A stretch of 64,000 bases of DNA. Origin: Symsagittifera roscoffensis (taxonomy: Eukaryota; Xenacoelomorpha; Acoela; Convolutidae). The stretch covers positions 18,179,623 through 18,243,622 of the forward strand of contig NC_087065.1 in the NCBI RefSeq assembly GCF_963678635.1. Direction: 5' to 3'. The notes beneath the pieces are model-generated. The model had not been told where the DNA came from and searched no databases. It saw only the letters and a list, made by a program, of their open reading frames with translations. A program made the translations under genes and the position numbers. Positions 48,471 to 59,220 of this stretch are shown piece after piece; position 1 is the first letter of the stretch; each line of letters opens with the position of its first letter.

Positions 48471-50655
48471 CTTCAGATCTCTTCGGGACTGCCCGAAAGA
48501 TCTTCGCCAACAAATCATATGACCTATCCGACATTCTGGCCAACCTCACGCAATTTGGCACAGAGAAAAATTGGTCAATCATCACCTGCTGCGTCCTCGC
48601 ATCCATCACCACCATATGTGTAGGATACCTACTATTGCAATATGGCGCGGAGCTTGAACCCACCAGATATTTTGAACCAGTAGGTTTATGATAGGCTTCA
48701 CTATCCTTCAGATTCATTTCGTTTTCCAGAGCTTCTCGCCAGCCTCCGATCTTCTGCTCTGTCTGCAATGCTCCAGGGAATACTTCCACGCTGAGGGACG
48801 TCACTAGCTCATGGGCAAGCTCCAGGCGCTCAAGCGATTCTATCGAACTCGTCATGCTACAAAATCCCAAGGCTGTGGTCAAGTTTACATCCGTCACCCC
48901 ATGACAGTCCGCGACCAACTCCATGCCACTCTTATCTGACATGCTCAATCTTCCGTACAATCGTGTCAGTTGTCGATGCTGCTCGCTCAGCGTAATCAGG
49001 CAGTGTCCCAAGTTGCAAACATGTCCTTTCATCCCACTATGTTGAGCCAAACAGGTGCCTTGCTTCAACCAATTGCTCGATGGACTTTCCTCGGATAGCT
49101 CCGTGGATGGGTTGCTCTTCCACTTCGTCATCCTCATGGCCAGCAGATGGTGTATCATGGCCAGATCATGTAGACTAGCGTCATCATCCAGGTCTAACGT
49201 GACATCCACCGTCATGTCCCAGATTAGACCGGCGTTAGGGTGGGGACACCAAGAAGGCTTCATGAGCTCCCACATGGTTACTAGGATGGTTTTCAAGGGA
49301 CCGTCCCAAGAACCACAATCAAAACTCACTTGCCCCTTCAGCTCTGGAACCGAGGGTTCGACCACTCGTTCTTCTAAAATAATTCCCAGCTTGGGTTGTT
49401 CCACCATCAGCATTCCAGTTTCCTTAATCCGTTGGACCCAGAAATTGAGCACTATGACTTGCTCATAGTCGAAGTACGCTTCCCTGGCTTCTTCATTCAC
49501 GAAGGGATTATACGCCATCCCCGGTATGCCAGACACATATTGGAACGACTTCAGTTTCCCTAGTGTTGCAAAGTCTTTTTGTCCCCTGACTGTTTCAATC
49601 AACTCCCGGCTCATTTTCAATTCTTTGTTGGAATAACTTCTCACTTTTTCCAACTTGCGATAGCTCTCCATGTCATTCGACTCCCTATTTGGTACAATCA
49701 ACGGCATATCCTGATACAAATCCAGGAGTGCCCTGAGGAAGTTTCTTTCGCAGTCAATTCCCTTTTGTCGAATGATCTTTATGCATTCTCCCAAAACAGG
49801 AGTGGGGATACGATGCACCACGAACCTGACAAAGCAAAGGGAATCCTTACGCTTAGCCCAGGCTATCGCAGAATGGTCTTTTGAAATCAACGCTCGCAGA
49901 GCTTCCATCAACTCCAGCTCCTGTTCCTTTGATTTCAAATCATTACTGGCTTCATATTCCGCCTTCTTGATGCCCATCAAGCACCAAGCCAACCGTACTT
50001 GCAGGTCAGTTCTCGTGCACGGATGAGCCAGGTACGCTGCCACCGTTGCAGGTGCATGCATCGTCTCGTCGAAGTATCTTTGGAGGGCCGCCCTCCAAGA
50101 GACTTCCAGCAGTTTTTCCAGCCCGATTTCGTTCTTCTCTGAGGACATTACCGTGCCGTATTCTTTCCGATTTAAGTTAGAATTATCCGTTAGCCCTTTC
50201 AGATATTCCTGCATGGCTCGCTTCTCGCTCCAAGCCATCAGGTGCCCTCTCGCCGAGTTTCTCGCCTTCAACATCTCCACATAACCCCCTGCTGGATCTC
50301 CCATGTGGACCGATTCCGGCACAGTGACTCGACTGTACTCGACCACGTCGAGTTGTCCCTCCAGTTTCATCCGGGCCATGTTGGTTCGCGAGGACCTGTA
50401 ATCTTCAAGTCCTCCAGATCCACACTGACTGATGATCTCCATTTCTAGCTTAGTGTCTGCTAGGGTTCGTGCAGTCTTCTTTGATTTTGTGGCTGTCGTG
50501 GTCAGACCTGCCATGAGCATAGGGGGTATCAGGTTCTCTTTTTCTCCCCCGGTCAACGTCGCACCATCTCCTTGCCCGCTCTCGCCTGAACGACCTGCGC
50601 TCGTCAAAGATGCCACCACTGCGCTGGCTTTTGACTTCACCACTCTCTGGTTCAC
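48445..50655 (-). CDS. Unrecognised large protein, 736 codons open
   Basis: The longest open frame in the window. Its first codon in the open stretch is GTG, not ATG, and the frame continues from the zinc-finger ORF upstream after only a short spacer. It may therefore be the distal part of a larger product and not start here. The N-terminal 100 residues are basic and low in complexity. The rest looks globular and mixed alpha/beta, with Trp- and Cys-containing segments (SFDCGSWDGPLKTILVTMWE, HVCNLGHCLITL). I see no motif that assigns a function. Its 3' part is copied between the LTR-like repeats at 45.3-46.55 kb, so it belongs to a mobile element. It could be a gag-like structural protein, but I cannot show it. 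Confidence 0.5.
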   Translation of the reverse strand: MNQRVVKSKASAVVASLTSAGRSGESGQGDGATLTGGEKENLIPPMLMAGLTTTATKSKKTARTLADTKLEMEIISQCGSGGLEDYRSSRTNMARMKLEGQLDVVEYSRVTVPESVHMGDPAGGYVEMLKARNSARGHLMAWSEKRAMQEYLKGLTDNSNLNRKEYGTVMSSEKNEIGLEKLLEVSWRAALQRYFDETMHAPATVAAYLAHPCTRTDLQVRLAWCLMGIKKAEYEASNDLKSKEQELELMEALRALISKDHSAIAWAKRKDSLCFVRFVVHRIPTPVLGECIKIIRQKGIDCERNFLRALLDLYQDMPLIVPNRESNDMESYRKLEKVRSYSNKELKMSRELIETVRGQKDFATLGKLKSFQYVSGIPGMAYNPFVNEEAREAYFDYEQVIVLNFWVQRIKETGMLMVEQPKLGIILEERVVEPSVPELKGQVSFDCGSWDGPLKTILVTMWELMKPSWCPHPNAGLIWDMTVDVTLDLDDDASLHDLAMIHHLLAMRMTKWKSNPSTELSEESPSSNWLKQGTCLAQHSGMKGHVCNLGHCLITLSEQHRQLTRLYGRLSMSDKSGMELVADCHGVTDVNLTTALGFCSMTSSIESLERLELAHELVTSLSVEVFPGALQTEQKIGGWREALENEMNLKDSEAYHKPTGSKYLVGSSSAPYCNSRYPTHMVVMDARTQQVMIDQFFSVPNCVRLARMSDRSYDLLAKIFRAVPKRSEGELEDVVG

Positions 50656-50715
50656 GGCTCGACTTCCTGTCTTCCCTTTCAGCCGCTTCAGCCCCTTTCT
50701 GGCGCATCTAACGGG

Positions 50716-52630
50716 TTATTTCTTCGTGACCTGCTGATCATCGGCACTGTCCTCTGTAACTGACTCGGTCAGAACATCAGACTCCATGGAGTTCATTATT
50801 TTCTCCAGGACCTCACGCATGATGGGTTGGTTCAATCCCACCTTCATTATGGACTGCGTCCCATATCGTCGTATCACGTCCCATGACCTTTCCATGAAGT
50901 TCACTCGGCTCCAAGTTGCCCCTGTCTTGCTTTCTAGTTCACTTTGGTATCTCTCCCATTCCTCTTCCGGCAGCGTACTCAGGAAGGATACCCTCATTGA
51001 CTCTTCGATCTTTCTCCTCCTTGGTGACTCATTGAGCAATCTTTGTGGATCCCTATTTCGGCGCTCTCTCGCCTGACTTATTGGGTCCATCGGGGATAAG
51101 TCGGCCGACGCTTCTTTTGTAGGGGACATGAAAGATGATGGCGTCATCAGAAACAGACTCCCATCGACCTCTGTCTGTTTGTTGGGCGTTGCGAGCCAAA
51201 AGAGGTCCATGCCCGTCACTGGGGTTAGGGGATAAAAGTTCCTTCTGAAGGAAAGACAGGGGGCTCCATCGGAGTCAGGTGTTCGCCCCCCCCCCCCCCC
51301 AGTCCGTCTCCGATTCATCTCTTCCTTTCTTAAGTGGCTCCGTTTGTGTGAGCTTAACCCAGCTCCTGATTTTGCGACAAGGCTGCATCGATCGCAGGGA
51401 AAACCTGTTGGCGTTCCTTGCACTACCTCCAGCTCCGCCGTCGTCGTCTCTGGTTCCACCCTTGCTTCCGGTAGTTCCTGCTCGTTCTCCCTCCGTTCCT
51501 CAGTTTCGTATCGTCTTCCCCGATTCCTCAAATCCGACCTCTCGTGACTCCGTCTATGCGAGCTTAACCCCGCTGCCGTCCTTGCAACAAGGCTGCAGGC
51601 TGCATCGGTTGCAGGGGTACCCTCCCCTGGTTTCGCTCCCCGGTACCTCCAACTCCACTGTCGTCCCTGATTCCACCCTACCCTCTGGTGGTCTGATCGC
51701 CGCGTCCTTCCTAAGGTGGCTCCGGTTATGTGATCCAAGTCCACCCTTCGTTTTTGCAACAAACGTACAGCGCTCGCATTTATACCCTAGCCCTGGCTCC
51801 TCACATTCCGTTTGGCTCACCGTTCGAGATGTTCCGGGTTGGTCCCTTTCGTCTGGAACCGACAAAGATGTTGATTCCACTCCTGTACCCCCTAGTCTGA
51901 CCGCAGCGTCCTTCCTTAGGTGGCTTCGGTTATGTGACCCCAGTCCGCACTTTGTTTTTGCCACAAAGGTACAGCGGTCGCACTGGTATCCTACAAATGT
52001 CGATTCCCCCTCCGTTCGGCTCATTTGATCTTCTCTGTCTGGCACCGACTGAGATGTACCTTGTTGGTCCCCTTCGTTTAGCAGTTCCGGTGTGGGAGCT
52101 TCAATCACTTCTGTTTCCCTTTGTGGTTGAGGTTCACATGCATTTTCATGCCTGGCGATTGAGCCTGCTTTTCGTGACGTCTTTCCACAGCCTTTCCGAC
52201 ACTGGTAAAAGCACTCTCCGTTCTCATCTCGATGTGGAATCCTTTTTAAACATGTGGTTCTCGGTTCTCTCGGTAATGGTGCTTCCACTCTTTGATGAAA
52301 CCTCATGTGCGAGGAAAGACCGGCTTTTGTCGCGAACCCTTCCTGACATACGTCACAGAAAAACTGAGCAGGGTTTCTTAACTCTCTCTCCCGGCGCAGA
52401 CTTTCATTTCTTTTCCTGCGATACTCGGCTTTTGTAGCCACTTCATCCCCTAGACACGTTCGTTCGTGTATACCTCTTGCCTGTGGGGTTTTGATCATTT
52501 TCTTACAACATTTCTGGCATTCGTATCCTCCGAGGTGTTCCCTTTGTTGCTGATGTTGTAGCTGGTTGTGGACCATCAGCGCTCTTCTCGTCGCAAAACC
52601 AGATTTCTGGCAGAGTCCGCAGCAGTGCAT
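50716..52630 (-). CDS. C2H2 zinc-finger array (eight fingers) plus acidic C-terminal domain, in two frames
   Basis: Eight Cys/His fingers follow each other on the minus strand. Examples are CGLCQKSGFATRRALMVHNQ, a C2HC variant, CDVCQEGFATKAGLSSHMRF, and then CDRCTFVAKTKCGLGSHNRS and CERCTFVAKTKGGLGSHNRS. Two more of the type CxRCSLVAxxxAGLSSHxRSH complete the array. The last fingers are near-repeats of each other, so the array grew by duplication. The reading frame changes between fingers six and eight (around 51.6 kb). Past the array is an unrecognised domain of about 170 residues (SFLSTLPEEEWERYQSELES). The frame is continuous with the reverse transcriptase upstream apart from one stop. Such fingers in a retroelement protein would bind nucleic acid. 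A C15 run (51286-51300) lies in the coding part. Confidence 0.65.
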
Positions 52631-52786
52631 TTGTTGAGAAGCCCCATCGCGGTTCCCGACAACTCCCGGTGGTCTTGTCTCTGCCCCTTCCAGGATTTGC
52701 TCCTGATTACGCCTTTCTTCATTCGACTTGCTGTCATCTTCCAGGCACCCCTTTTCATATCGGTCTCTTATCTTCCTCCTCCACTC

Positions 52787-54966
52787 TTACCTGTCACCGG
52801 CTATCACCTCAAGATACTCCGGGTCCACTTCCATTTCTGGGAGTTTCCTTTTCCAGAATCGTTGTAGTGTCGGTTTGGCCCCTATTTTCCCGAGTTTCAA
52901 CGTCTTGTTGTCTAGCCATCCCTTCACTGTCTGTTTAACGAGGTTTGAGTCCGCCATCCTCATCACATGTCCGCACCACTCCATACATTGTTTCTCGATT
53001 TCTCGTTTAACTCTTGCCACCCCCAGGCTCTTTCTTATATCGAACATGTTCTTTCTCTCATCTGCCATTCTCCGCAGGTTTTGACCGACGATGTATCTGT
53101 AGCATCGATCCATGACTGATTGGATCCTTGAATACTCGTACTCCCGCCATGGTCTGGACTTACAAGGGTACAGCATCGTGGTCATGACCGTAGCTCGGAC
53201 GATTTGGGCTTGTTTACGGTGCGAAATTCGCGACTTGGCCAGCTTATTCCTCATTTTGGCCCAAGCTCCGTACCCTCTTTTATCCTTTGTTTCATGTCTT
53301 CGTCGAGGTCGAGCCATGTCCCCAGGAACCGCACGTTATTTGGTCGCCCTAGCTCGATCCATTCCCGCTTATCCTCATTCTCTTTTTGCTGGAAATCAGT
53401 TAATGCTCTTGTCACTGTCTCCATCCCGCCGCCAACCTGCAGCTCTTTCCTCGATCCAATCATCGTTGTATCATCGGCAAATAGGATGTTGTCTATTGTT
53501 GTCTCCAGTGTTTCATGAGCGTTTCTCTTGGTCTTTTGTTGGTATGTGACTCTGGTCTTTTTCCTCCATTTCCATTTGACTCCAACCGCCCCAAGGTTGT
53601 TTTCCACGGCATTTCTCTGCCTTTGTTCTCGCATGTCTCTAACACTCTGGTCGTGGAATATATTGAAACAAATGGGCGACGACGGACACCCTTCCCTTAG
53701 TCCCCGTTTCGGACGATACTGCTCGGGGAGCTGGTTGCCCACTCGACAGGCGTACTCTGTGTGTTCGTGTAAGCCTTTCAGTGTCCGGAGCATGTGGCCA
53801 TTTTTTCGCATTCCCTTCCTTTCCATAATTTCCCACATTGCGTCGCGCTGTGTCGATGGGTAAGCCTTTCTTAGGTCCATTAATCCTGCCATTGGGGTAT
53901 CCTCCTCATCTTGTATTTCGTGGTTCCGCTCTTGGCATTCCTCGAACACTCTGCGTATAATATGGATTGCATCTTCAGTTCCCATTCCTCTCCGGAAGCC
54001 AAATTGTGTTGCAGACAGAATGTTTGTTCCTTCTGCCCATTTGCCCAGCCTGCTCGCGCAAATTCTAGCCACAATCCTTGATAACATTGGTAGGAGTACT
54101 ACGCCTCGGTAGCTGTCTAGGCTCGCTCGGTCTCCTTTGCCCTTATAAAGAGAGCATTGAATCCCGACTTTCACTAGGTTTTCCCACTGTTCCGCAGGCT
54201 TAGTCCATATCTGTTTTACCAATTGTATCGTGGCTTCCACAATGGCCTGACCTCCATACTTGTCTTTCCCACCCGCCTTGTTCTTGGTGTTGACTATTGC
54301 TGCGTCGATTTCCAAGTGTCCGTTGCATTCTGCATTGCTGCCTGTCACCATCACCACTGTCCATCCGTTATCCTGGCTTCTTTTGACCAACGTTTTCAGC
54401 TTTGACTGATTCCCATTCACGCTCATGGCCTGTACGTTCCAGGTTGCTACCCGTACCTCCTTTTCGGCCTGCCAGCATGGCCTGCTCCATCTCAGGCTCT
54501 TTTGGTGGGCTATCATCGCGGCTTTTTGTCCCTTGCTCTTCTGTTGTGCCCTCTTTGAGTCCACTTTCTCTCTTCTCCTCTCCGTTCTTGCTGTTCCCCT
54601 CCGGAAGAACCAAGCATCGCCCCCTGGTTCCCCCTTGTCGCACCTCCGTCTGGTTCCCCTTTCCCCTCCCCCGTGACATTGGCCTCTATGGATTTTAGGT
54701 CTCCGGCAGGTCAGCCATGCCCGCTTCAGACCACTCTTTAAGCCAGATGAAGGAAGATTCCAACGGTCATCAGAATTTCTGCCCCTCACTGTGTTGCTCA
54801 TTGAGTTTGTGTTGTACAGGAAGCTGCTGAGACAGCTTGCCCCATCAGGGGCTCCTTTTGCCGAGAACAGGTCTTCAGTATGCTCAAGTGTGAGCCTCAT
54901 ACCTCGCCCTCGTTTCCACTGGCCGCCCGCTTGGAGGACTTCAACACAACGGCCAGCGACTCCCAT
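52787..54966 (-). mobile_element. Non-LTR retrotransposon (LINE) reverse transcriptase with residual endonuclease
   Basis: LINE reverse transcriptases copy the element's RNA at the target site. On the minus strand KEVRVATWNVQAMSVNG (near 54430-54460) is the start of an apurinic-type endonuclease, but only this first strand remains. About 90 codons later the RT begins (YRGVVLLPMLSRIVARI, then QFGFRRGMGTEDAI, MDLRKAYPST, GLREGCPSSP). The catalytic block is NILFADDTTMIG near 53470. The C-terminal part (MDRCYRYIVGQNLRRM, EWCGHVMRMADSN) is typical of the LINE thumb and tail. The frame changes once near 53.3 kb. The last matching residues run past a TAA at 52787-52789 (GDR, stop, EWRRKIRDRYEKG) and lead in frame into the zinc-finger array. 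The endonuclease is lost by internal deletion, so the copy is defective. Confidence 0.85.
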
Positions 54967-55683
54967 CGACTCCCATCGACTTCCCCGTCGCTGTCTTCAC
55001 TAAACCGGTACTCCAGCAAGTCTCTTTCTAACGCTCCTAGATCCGTCTCACCCGGCTTTTCTGTCTTTCCTGATCCATGTCTTCATCGTCCTGATCCATC
55101 AACTCTTCGTCATCCGCATCAGGTTTCGGCTTAGGTCCTGAAGGGCCTTGTCGTGTGTCTATGCCCGAGTCCGGCCGCGCCGGTACGGTCATGCCTACTG
55201 CGTGATAAAACAATTCATCGTTCACCAGGAATTCTACGGCTCCTCGCCATGTGGTGCCAGGTCCTCTATCGTTATGTATGAGCCTCCTCTGCACTCCTTT
55301 GCCACTTCCAGCATCACTACTTTCACTTCTCCTGACCACTTCAGTCTTGATAAGTCATCTGTGCGAGCATACACCTCGTTCCACATTTCAGCCGAGACCT
55401 CTGGTCTACTGGAAGGTAGTGCTATGATCTTTTTCCTGCTCCAAGCATCAGAAAATGTGAAGTCAAACGTGTGCGCGGCTGCAACGTTCCAACTGATGAA
55501 GCGCGGCTCCATCCCTTCACTCCACTTCAGCATTCCTTTCTCTGCATCACGAGCCGCTCCGATGCGAGGGGCAATGACGGGAGATTTGACTCCCAACAAC
55601 ATCCTCCTTATCGGTGGATATCGAGGGCATTGGTCCGGCAGCGGCCTGGACGCAGAAAGCCACGCTTGCTGGTTCTCTTTCAC
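54905..55683 (-). CDS. Acidic C-terminal segment of the SGNH-bearing element ORF
   Basis: Frames read RFISWNVAAAHTFDFTFSDA and WNEVYARTDDLSRLKWSGEV, then VEFLVNDELFYHAVGMTVPA, then the acidic run DADDEELMDQDDEDMDQERQ. The region closes with SEDSDGEVDGSRWESLAVVL near 54950. The LINE reverse-transcriptase frame begins at about the point where this ends. No family recognised. Confidence 0.45.
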
Positions 55684-56664
55684 GTGTGCGTGGCTTCTGG
55701 CAAGAGTGGGACTCTCATTGCCGCTCCTGAATCTTTCACTACTGGTCTCAGATTCCAGAGCTTCGGGTTAGACTGGATGTGGGAAAGGTCTTCGCGGCCC
55801 ATTCGGCACTTAAAGTTGTTGTTGAAATCCATCAACACCCAACCTGGCTCCGCTATTCTTCCGAACAGCCTGTCGTCGCTGGCCAGCCCTCTCAGCTCCT
55901 TCTGCTCTACCCAATTCAGCACGGAACAATCCACGACTGAGACCAGGTTCACATACAACACAGAATTCCTGTATGCCTTGACTTGCACGTCCGAGAACAC
56001 GAAAGACATCACCGGTCCATACACCACCGTGACGAATTCCCGCAGTCCGTGAATCAGAGCCAGCGGATCGATCCGCATCATGACAGCCAAATCTGTCAGC
56101 AAGGGCATGCCACAATACTGCTTACATTCACCCGCATCTGTCGCCACCTTATCCTCTCCCGTGACACTTCTGTTCTGCTGCAAGAGATATTGGAGCAGGA
56201 GAGTCCTCCAGTCTTTCATTTTCCTGAGCGAGGCAGTTTCCAACTGCGCGTTGAACTCACGACTTGTTCCCTGGAGTTGTTCGGGGTAACGCAACAGCAC
56301 AAGCAAATCACCCAGCCGACCGTAGGTCATGGCAATCAGAGTCAGGAGCCCATCCAATCTCAAATCTGCCAACGCTTGGGTGAAGAGGTTCGCCGGCCCC
56401 TTCACGAAATTCTCATGACCAAATGTCACGTACAGGGCTAATATCAGGCCAATCGACAGCTTCCTGATATCCTTGACGTAGCTCGCGATCAGGTTCCGAG
56501 CTGCCCTCGGATAGCACGTCGACAGGAAGGATGGCGTCCATCCCACTCCCATTCCAAACCAAGATGGCATCTGATCGTTCATATTGTGCCCTCGTGGCTA
56601 GTACGTCAGCTTGGAACTTGTCCAGCGACATCGTGTTTACATCCTGCATCAATTTCAACATCAT
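55680..56664 (-). CDS. Helical domain of the SGNH-bearing element ORF, unrecognised
   Basis: Overlapping minus-strand frames encode a mostly helical segment of about 300 residues (LIASYVKDIRKLSIGLILAL, LADLRLDGLLTLIAMTYGRL, MKDWRTLLLQYLLQQNRSVT). A beta-like end follows (SVLYVNLVSVVDCSVLNWVE, GWVLMDFNNNFKCRMGREDL). No recognised motif. A structural or RNA-binding role would fit its place but is not shown. Confidence 0.45.
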
Positions 56665-56723
56665 ACCCCCAGCTAACTCCCGGGCATCAAACTAGTTCTT
56701 CAGATACACGTGTATCTCTTTGA

Positions 56724-57550
56724 TCACTGCCGGTGCATGCTCGAACGCGTCCTCTCCCAAGTTGCACAGTCTCGGTGACAAGTGCAACCACCTTTCCCTG
56801 TTTTTTCCTGTTCATTCTCTGCATGATCCACCTGTCTGAACCAGAGATCGTCAGCCACCTGTTGTACTAACAGATGATCGTCATCTACCCCTGGTCTTAA
56901 CTTCAGCAATCTGGCGAAGTTGGACAGCTCCAACCCCAGAACCTCATCTAACACCAACCGAATTGTGCTACAATCTTTGAGTTCCTGTATGGCATTGGAA
57001 ATGTCAGCCCAAACGGCAGGAAGCTCAGATCGGGATGGTTGATAATTGTTGGGGTCTATCACTCTGTTCGGGGCAGGAATTATCACGTTGAACCGTCCTT
57101 CTGCTATCGTTGTGACCATTGTGTATACAAACTGAAGGGGTTCTGGCAATGCAGCGTACCCTGGTGACAACACAAAGACCACCTTCACTACATTTTGGGT
57201 GAAACATTGTTTTGCTGCTGTTTCTACTTCAGTCATCGCCGAGAGCACTGTCATTATCGCCTCCCCTATGACATCGTTGCTCGGGATCGACCCATCCGTC
57301 AGACGGGACAACAAACCCCTGCTTTGCAGATGATCATTCGAGCCTGCAACCACTATCACCTGCGGCTCCATGCTGACCACCCTTCGCACACTTATTATCA
57401 AGCCTATTGACTGTCCCCAGTCCAATTTATGCGCCGTCAAGAAAATCACGTCGGGCCAAAAGAGAGAACGGCGCGTGTAGAGATAATCCGAACTGGCCAC
57501 AATCAGGTACTTGGCAGCTTTCATATCCAAGGGATCATAAGCGGCAAACA
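56724..57550 (-). CDS. Second SGNH-like (Rossmann-type) domain
   Basis: An alpha/beta domain of about 200 residues: KAAKYLIVASSDYLYTRR, FWPDVIFLTAHKLDWGQ, SMEPQVIVVAGSNDHLQSRG (near 57340), VKVVFVLSPGYAALPEPLQF, FNVIIPAPNRV. The strand-GSND-H arrangement is the block III pattern of SGNH hydrolases (GxND) and parallels GTND in domain 1. I do not see a matching block I serine, so it may be a non-catalytic duplicate. It is followed by a charged stretch (WFRQVDHAENEQEKTGKG). Confidence 0.5.
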
Positions 57551-57575
57551 GCCCGTCACCGACGGGGGCCTTCAG

Positions 57576-58385
57576 TTACCCGTATCTCCTGTCATATCCA
57601 TCCACCGTGTTCGTTCGGGGGTAGTCTCTTGAATATTCGCCAGGCGTCTGACCGGGTGGTTTAGCAAACTGCCTGTACATCTTGTGATGCTTGTTATTAG
57701 GCTTGTTATCTGTCTGAAACTTGCCCTTGCGAGCAGGTGGCGTCAGTTCCCTGGCTCTCTGGCGGACGTCCGTAAGAGACCGGGTATTCAAAGGTCCAAA
57801 GATATTGTCCTGAGGGAATCCATTCAGGTCTGCGTGACGGAGCGTAGTCGTGGAGCTGAACTGCTCCTGCTCTGCTAGCAGCCAATCCACGCCCGGTATC
57901 CGATATAGTCGCGACACTGTGGGACTTTCTCCGCCGATCATTCTCATTGCGTCCTCCTGACACGTCAAGGTATTCATGTTCAACTTCGTTGACATGTCCG
58001 TCTTGTACTGTCCACAATGACTAGGGTCTGATCGGTTCCAAAGCAGCACGCTGCCTGGTTCAACTCCCTCCGCTGGCATGGCGCTCGTAGACGGCCCTGC
58101 TACTGAAGCAGGGTTCGCCGTAGCGGGCGGGTTGTTCCTCCTAGACACGGTCTGGGAGTTATTCCTGTTCTGATCAACTGATCTCCCGAGTCGGCTTTCA
58201 AGCGGTTGTGTTCTGGGAGGAGGAGCAGTCCCTAGCCTGTCTCTCACATTTGAGCTCGGAGTGATGGGTGCAGCTGTAGCCGTCTTCGTTGCCAAAGGCC
58301 CTAGGCGGTTGACGAGGGATTCGGGCACGCTTGCCCTTATTCTATTTCCTCCGGTCGAACTGGTCCAAGCCAGAGAACTGGTCGC
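57576..58385 (-). CDS. Disordered linker and conserved-looking segment between the two SGNH-like domains
   Basis: A Pro/Ser/Thr/Asn-rich stretch (NRLGPLATKT, PLESRLGRSVDQNRNNSQT) leads to a denser segment with Trp and Cys (EPGSVLLWNRSDPSHCGQYK, LYRIPGVDWLLAEQEQFSST). A basic tail follows (ARKGKFQTDNKPNNKHHKMY). The WNRSDPSH and IPGVDWLL parts look folded. Family not recognised. Confidence 0.4.
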   Translation of the reverse strand, partial: ATSSLAWTSSTGGNRIRASVPESLVNRLGPLATKTATAAPITPSSNVRDRLGTAPPPRTQPLESRLGRSVDQNRNNSQTVSRRNNPPATANPASVAGPSTSAMPAEGVEPGSVLLWNRSDPSHCGQYKTDMSTKLNMNTLTCQEDAMRMIGGESPTVSRLYRIPGVDWLLAEQEQFSSTTTLRHADLNGFPQDNIFGPLNTRSLTDVRQRARELTPPARKGKFQTDNKPNNKHHKMYRQFAKPPGQTPGEYSRDYPRTNTVDGYDRRYG

Positions 58386-58935
58386 CCTCGACTCCTGCTC
58401 CACTTTCCTCAACTGCGTCTGAAATACGTCATTGATCCAGTGTCTCCCTTGTTGGGTGTTGAAATGTATCCCATATCTGGTGAGCGCGAGGTGATCAATC
58501 ATGCGCAACATGTTCTCGGGATCCAGAAGCCGAGCTCGCCAGGGTTGTTTCTCACCAGACTGAGGATCATTTCGTTCCACCGTGTCACGTTGCCATTCAT
58601 AAAATCTGCCACTACGGTGCCCACCATCGGGTTCTGTGGTATCGTGCACAGCACCACGAGCCTGGGCCTGTACTTCTCCTTTAGTTCGTTCAGGAGGGAG
58701 ACCAGTAGAGGCTCCCACTTGCTCTCCGGAGTCACTGGGGCTCTCGAGACGTCGTTGGTTCCCAGCATTATTACCAGCGTATCCAGGTGATCTTCGCTCT
58801 GGAATTCCATCATTTTGATGACCCGAGCCACTGAGGCTCCTCCAAAGGACAGAGTGGTAGTCTGACCATAGACGAAGATCTCATTCAGATCCCTCACCAA
58901 ACTGTCTCCTATGATCAAGTGGCGACACCTGGGGG
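58385..58935 (-). CDS. SGNH/GDSL hydrolase-like domain 1
   Basis: SGNH hydrolases are esterases or acyl hydrolases with conserved Ser, Gly, Asn and His blocks. Here the block I region is HLIIGDSLVRDL at about 58900-58935 and the block II glycine lies in LSFGGASVARV. Block III is LVIMLGTNDVSR at about 58750-58770. A block V-like segment, IHFNTQQGRHWINDVF, lies near 58450. The size, about 180 residues, fits a minimal family member. The region upstream (CPRCRH) looks like the end of a small Cys motif. Substrate unknown. In CR1-type LINEs the domain sits in ORF1, but its role there is not settled. Confidence 0.7.
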
Positions 58936-59220
58936 AATTACCTGGTCACTCGTAGCGGGGTTCCAGCTCATGTCATTCAGGCAGGCTCGAGGATGCTCCG
59001 CAGCCACTTGCGTGAACTGGTGACGTGCCATCAGATTCTTCCTAATGTCTACCACGCGGGACTTTTGAAAGGTTCCGCCATGCGCAGTCCCCGAGGACGC
59101 TACTGTGCGGGTTGCTCGCTCCGAACTATTGGATGAATGATCACGACGTTGGGAAGGAACGATCCTACCCAATGTCCGCCCAGTGCTTCTGTTAATCTCA
59201 TCCATTGTTGCTCTGGCCAC

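Noticed and set aside
51279-52028. 249-codon plus-strand ORF and other long plus-strand frames in 47-62 kb
   Set aside because: They are antisense shadows of the GC-richer minus-strand ORFs; the zinc-finger and RT motifs are on the minus strand.
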